DNA from: an uncultured Methylopila sp.
GTDB lineage: Bacteria > Pseudomonadota > Alphaproteobacteria > Rhizobiales > Methylopilaceae
Reading direction: 5' to 3'
Length of the DNA stretch: 64,000 nucleotides
Assembly (NCBI GenBank): GCA_902168115.1
Contig: CABHPB010000110.1
Coordinates: 18,612-82,611 of the forward strand
Shown: one piece after another, positions 61,722 through 64,000 of the stretch
Layout of the letters: each line of letters opens with the position of its first letter
How positions within the stretch are numbered: the first letter of the stretch is position 1
Notes under the pieces: model-generated
What the model was told of the DNA's origin: nothing
Database searches by the model: none
What the model saw: the letters and a program-made list of their open reading frames with translations, nothing else
Translations under genes and position numbers: made by a program

Positions 61722-63152
61722 TCAGCTGGCTCCGCCGAGGCCGAACCACCAGGTCGCAAGCCCGAGAAAAGCGAAGAAGCCGACGGTGTCCGTCACCGTC
61801 GTCAGGAACACGCCCGAGGACACCGCCGGGTCGGCTTTCAGCTTGTCGAGCCCGAGCGGGATGAGGATGCCGAAAAGGCCGGCGCAGACGAGGTTCATGA
61901 CCATCGCGCAGCCGATGATCACGCCGAGCTGGGCGTTCCTGAACCAGAGCCCCGCGATCAGCGCGACGACGATGGCGAGGACCGCGCCGTTCGCGAGCCC
62001 GACCAGCGTCTCGCGTCGCACGAGGCGGCGGGCGTTATGGCCGCCGATCTCCTGCGTCGCCAGCGCGCGAACGGCGACCGTCATCGTCTGCGTCCCTGCG
62101 TTGCCGCCCATCGACGCGACGATCGGCATGAGGACCGCAAGCGCGACCATTTGCTCGATGGTCGCCTCAAACAGACCGATCACGCTGGCCGAGAAGAAGG
62201 CGGTCGCGAGGTTGACGAACAGCCAGGGAATTCGGCTGCGCGCGGTGTAGATCACCGGGTCGGAAATCTCCTCGTCGCCGGTGACGCCGCCGAGCGCGCG
62301 GAGATCCTCGTCCGCCTCCTCCTCGATGACGTCGACGATGTCGTCGACCATGAGCACGCCGACCAGTCGGTCGTTGTCGTCGACGACCGCGCAGGAGACG
62401 AGGTTGTAGCGCTCGAAGGTGCGGGCCGCCGCCTCCTGGTCCTCAGTCGCCGCGATGGTCCGCGGGTCCTCCTCCAGAATTTCCGACAGCAGCTTGCTGC
62501 GCCGGGAGCGCAGCAGCCGGTCGAGCGGGACCGAGCCGACAAGCTTGTAGCTCGGGTCGACGACGAAGACCTCGTAGAAGCTGTCCGGCAGCTCGCGGGC
62601 GTCGGCGATGTAGTCGATCGTATGTCCGACGGTCCAGAACTCCGGGGCCGCGACGAACTCCGTCTGCATGCGACGGCCGGCCGAGTCTTCCGGATAATCG
62701 AGGCTTCGCGTGAGCGCGATGCGCTCGAGCGCCGGGATCTGCTCGAGGATCTTGGCGCGTTCGGCCTCGTCGAGGTCCTCCAGGATGTAGACGGCGTCGT
62801 CCGAATCGAGCTCGCGGACGCCTTCCGCGACCGTCTCAGGCGGCAACTCCTCAAGCAGCTGGACGCGAACCGTCTCGTCGATCTCGGTCAGCGCCGTGAA
62901 GTCGAAGTCCTTGCCGAGGAGCTCGACGAGCTTCGGGCGGTCCTCCTGCTCGAGGGTCTCGATCAGATCGCCGAGGTCGGATTCGTGGAGGTCGGCGGCG
63001 AGTTCGCGCACGCGTTCGGCGTCGTTCGCGCCGATCGCTTCTGCGACGTCGTCGACGAACTCGGCGACCAGCCGGCCCTCGTCGTCGCGAATCTCGGCTT
63101 CCTTCTCCTCCGCAGACTCGACGGGGTCGCGGATCTGGTCGTCGGCGGCCAT
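61722..63152 (-). CDS. mgtE: Magnesium transporter MgtE
   Basis: A 476-residue Mg2+ channel. The cytosolic N domain (about 35-150, LHESDLGDLIETLEQEDRPK) is followed by paired CBS domains (about 155-280) and five C-terminal helices with the selectivity region MPIVASMGGNAGTQTMTVAV. ATG 63152 (MAADDQIRD) is chosen; the frame extends upstream through the tRNA terminator and is not coding. The acidic CBS/N domains should close the pore when Mg2+ is high. Confidence 0.95.
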   Translation of the reverse strand: MAADDQIRDPVESAEEKEAEIRDDEGRLVAEFVDDVAEAIGANDAERVRELAADLHESDLGDLIETLEQEDRPKLVELLGKDFDFTALTEIDETVRVQLLEELPPETVAEGVRELDSDDAVYILEDLDEAERAKILEQIPALERIALTRSLDYPEDSAGRRMQTEFVAAPEFWTVGHTIDYIADARELPDSFYEVFVVDPSYKLVGSVPLDRLLRSRRSKLLSEILEEDPRTIAATEDQEAAARTFERYNLVSCAVVDDNDRLVGVLMVDDIVDVIEEEADEDLRALGGVTGDEEISDPVIYTARSRIPWLFVNLATAFFSASVIGLFEATIEQMVALAVLMPIVASMGGNAGTQTMTVAVRALATQEIGGHNARRLVRRETLVGLANGAVLAIVVALIAGLWFRNAQLGVIIGCAMVMNLVCAGLFGILIPLGLDKLKADPAVSSGVFLTTVTDTVGFFAFLGLATWWFGLGGAS

Positions 63153-63256
63153 GCGCGTCACCCGATGCGTCGCGAGTCGAAGGGGAAGGCGTGCGCGCGG
63201 TTTAGGCAGTCTTGCCCAACCCGGCAACCGGGGATTATCGGGCGCTGGGCCCAACG

Positions 63257-63291
63257 AAAAACCCCCGGCGAGCCGAGGCTCCCGGGGGTGT
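63257..63291 (-). terminator. Intrinsic terminator after tRNA-Leu
   Basis: Read leftward, ACCCCCGG... and CCGGGGG arms with an inner GAGCC/GGCTC pair form a long stem followed by TTTTT (63257-63261). It lies 33 bp after the tRNA-Leu CCA end. Confidence 0.75.
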
Positions 63292-63323
63292 TTCGTGCGG
63301 CTGAGGATCCGCCGAGTTCAGCT

Positions 63324-63408
63324 TGGTGCGGTCGAGAAGACTCGAACTTCCACGGGTTGCCCCACAGCGACCTCAACGCTGCGCGTCTACCAGTTCCGCC
63401 ACGACCGC
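63324..63408 (-). tRNA. tRNA-Leu (anticodon GAG)
   Basis: Class II tRNA with acceptor GCGGTCG/CGACCGC, long variable arm, anticodon loop TTGAGGT (anticodon at 63372-63374), a T-loop TTCGAGT and encoded CCA (63324-63326). Confidence 0.96.
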
Positions 63409-63466
63409 GGCGGCGGTGCTGATATCAAATCGGTTTGCGGACCACAAGCGACCGAATGCGCTTTCC

Positions 63467-63751
63467 TCAGGCGACGGCCTCCGGAGCCTCTTCTTCAGGG
63501 AGCCGCTCGGTCCGCGTCGGCTCCTCGGCCGAGAGCATGGAGGTGATTTCGATCGCGATGCGCTCGCCGTCGACGAAGACGGAGCCCAGCGCGATCGGAT
63601 GGTCGTTGGCGAGAATCGTCACCAGTTCGTCCTCGTGGACGTCGAGCTCGATCACCGCGCCGCGGCCCATGCGCAGCAGTTGGTGAACCGGCATGGTGGT
63701 CGAACCCAGCACAACGGACAGCTCGAGGTTGACCTTGTCGATCGGCCGCAC
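63467..63751 (-). CDS. FliN/FliM-type flagellar motor switch (SpoA domain) protein
   Basis: A 94-residue protein with one SpoA domain. VNLELSVVLGSTTMPVHQLL, LGRGAVIEL-like GRGAVIELD and ALGSVFVDGERIAIEITSM match FliN C-termini. FliN forms the C-ring and binds CheY. It is shorter than typical FliN and lies outside any flagellar cluster here. The GTG at 63751 (VRPIDKVNLEL) is the likely start, since upstream codons lack homology. The C-terminal 20 residues are acidic. It is divergent from lipB. Confidence 0.8.
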   Translation of the reverse strand: MRPIDKVNLELSVVLGSTTMPVHQLLRMGRGAVIELDVHEDELVTILANDHPIALGSVFVDGERIAIEITSMLSAEEPTRTERLPEEEAPEAVA

Positions 63752-63828
63752 GAAACACCATCTCCGCGAGGGCCGCCCCTTGCTCGCGGGCGGCGTCCCT
63801 CGAACCTCAGCACAGGCGTGGTTAATCG

Positions 63829-64000
63829 ATGGTTCAACTGGCGCCCCGGACACGCGATGACATCGCCTCCGCGACCTTTCCGGCGGTCGACGGCGCCGCG
63901 GTCGAGTGGCGGGTGAGCGACGCGCCGGTGGGCTACGAGGAGGCCGTCGCCGAGATGGAGGCGCGCGCAGCCGCGATCGCGGCTGCGCGCGCCTCCATCT
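63829..64000 (+). CDS. lipB: Octanoyltransferase LipB, partial at 3' end
   Basis: The first 57 residues of a LipB-like protein: VEWRVSDAPVGYEEAVAEME is the family N-terminal segment of the octanoyl-ACP:protein transferase that starts lipoate attachment. Translation runs to the window end. The final codons (residues about 50-57) fall in a perfect palindrome and do not follow the usual G-x-APELVW continuation, so the sequence here may be artefactual. Confidence 0.75.
   Translation, partial: MVQLAPRTRDDIASATFPAVDGAAVEWRVSDAPVGYEEAVAEMEARAAAIAAARASI
63953..64000. repeat. Perfect 48-bp palindrome at the window end
   Basis: Bases 63953-63976 are the exact reverse complement of 63977-64000, with the centre at GCGATCGC. 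It lies inside lipB and ends at the last base of the window. A fold-back at a contig end is the simplest explanation; a true hairpin cannot be excluded. Confidence 0.8.

Noticed and set aside
61427..61759. A 110-codon leftward frame upstream of the lysozyme gene
   Set aside because: It overlaps the mgtE 3' end, is Arg-rich and lacks a ribosome site; the 54-codon frame at 61456-61620 in another phase is better supported.

Overview
The window is about 64 kb of very GC-rich bacterial chromosome with tightly packed genes. It suggests an alphaproteobacterium of the order Hyphomicrobiales (Rhizobiales). Support comes from the queA-tgt-cyclophilin-coaD-gyrA neighbourhood, a GTTC-N7-GTTC LexA box between ssb and uvrA, DUF1127 and DUF3253 proteins, a FliN-like protein beside lipB, and frequent TTG/GTG starts. 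The family cannot be fixed from the sequence; a methylotroph-like lineage is plausible because of the selenium formate dehydrogenase.

Layout. 1-9560: cell-surface polysaccharide genes (NodB-type deacetylase, CelD-type acetyltransferase, Wzz/GumC chain-length protein, export lipoprotein, GT4, initiating phosphoglycosyltransferase, O-antigen ligase/polymerase). 9527-14345: envelope precursor genes murJ, glmS, glmU. 14519-18966: a SPOR-like membrane protein and the periplasmic glucan pair opgG-opgH. 18971-31201: a complete leftward selenocysteine formate dehydrogenase block (fdoG with an in-frame UGA and a SECIS hairpin, fdoH, fdoI, fdhE, selA, a Sel1-repeat gene, selB, two unknown genes, moeA), with a TusA-like gene divergent from it. 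selC and selD are not in the window. 31789-36331: tRNA-Lys, a secreted protein, and a type I secretion ABC/HlyD pair with a downstream proline-rich small protein. 36495-44703: queA-tgt, a DMT transporter, two cyclophilins, coaD, an odd tRNA-like gene, gyrA and rpsU. 45039-52640: chrA, a dehydrogenase with a hairpin over its ribosome-binding site, ssb, uvrA, a C13-type peptidase and DUF1127. 52704-55376: a compact peptide cluster. 55487-64000: trmFO, DUF3253, kup, a YdcF protein, a GH25 lysozyme, mgtE, tRNA-Leu, a FliN-like gene and the start of lipB.

The most interesting region is 52659-55405. A leftward operon encodes a PatA/PatG-type subtilase (cyanobactin-maturation family) followed at once by three small Cys-rich peptides. 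These share a leader beginning M-(K/R)-(L/M)-P and a conserved Gly just before the Cys-rich segment. No YcaO cyclodehydratase or other tailoring enzyme is adjacent, so this looks like a minimal protease-plus-precursors RiPP locus.

Other notable points are a tRNA-like gene with a 6-nt anticodon loop and its own terminator, a tRNA-guanine transglycosylase lacking most zinc ligands, a 17-bp inverted repeat that hides a Shine-Dalgarno sequence, and a perfect 48-bp palindrome at the very end of the window inside lipB that may be an assembly fold-back.
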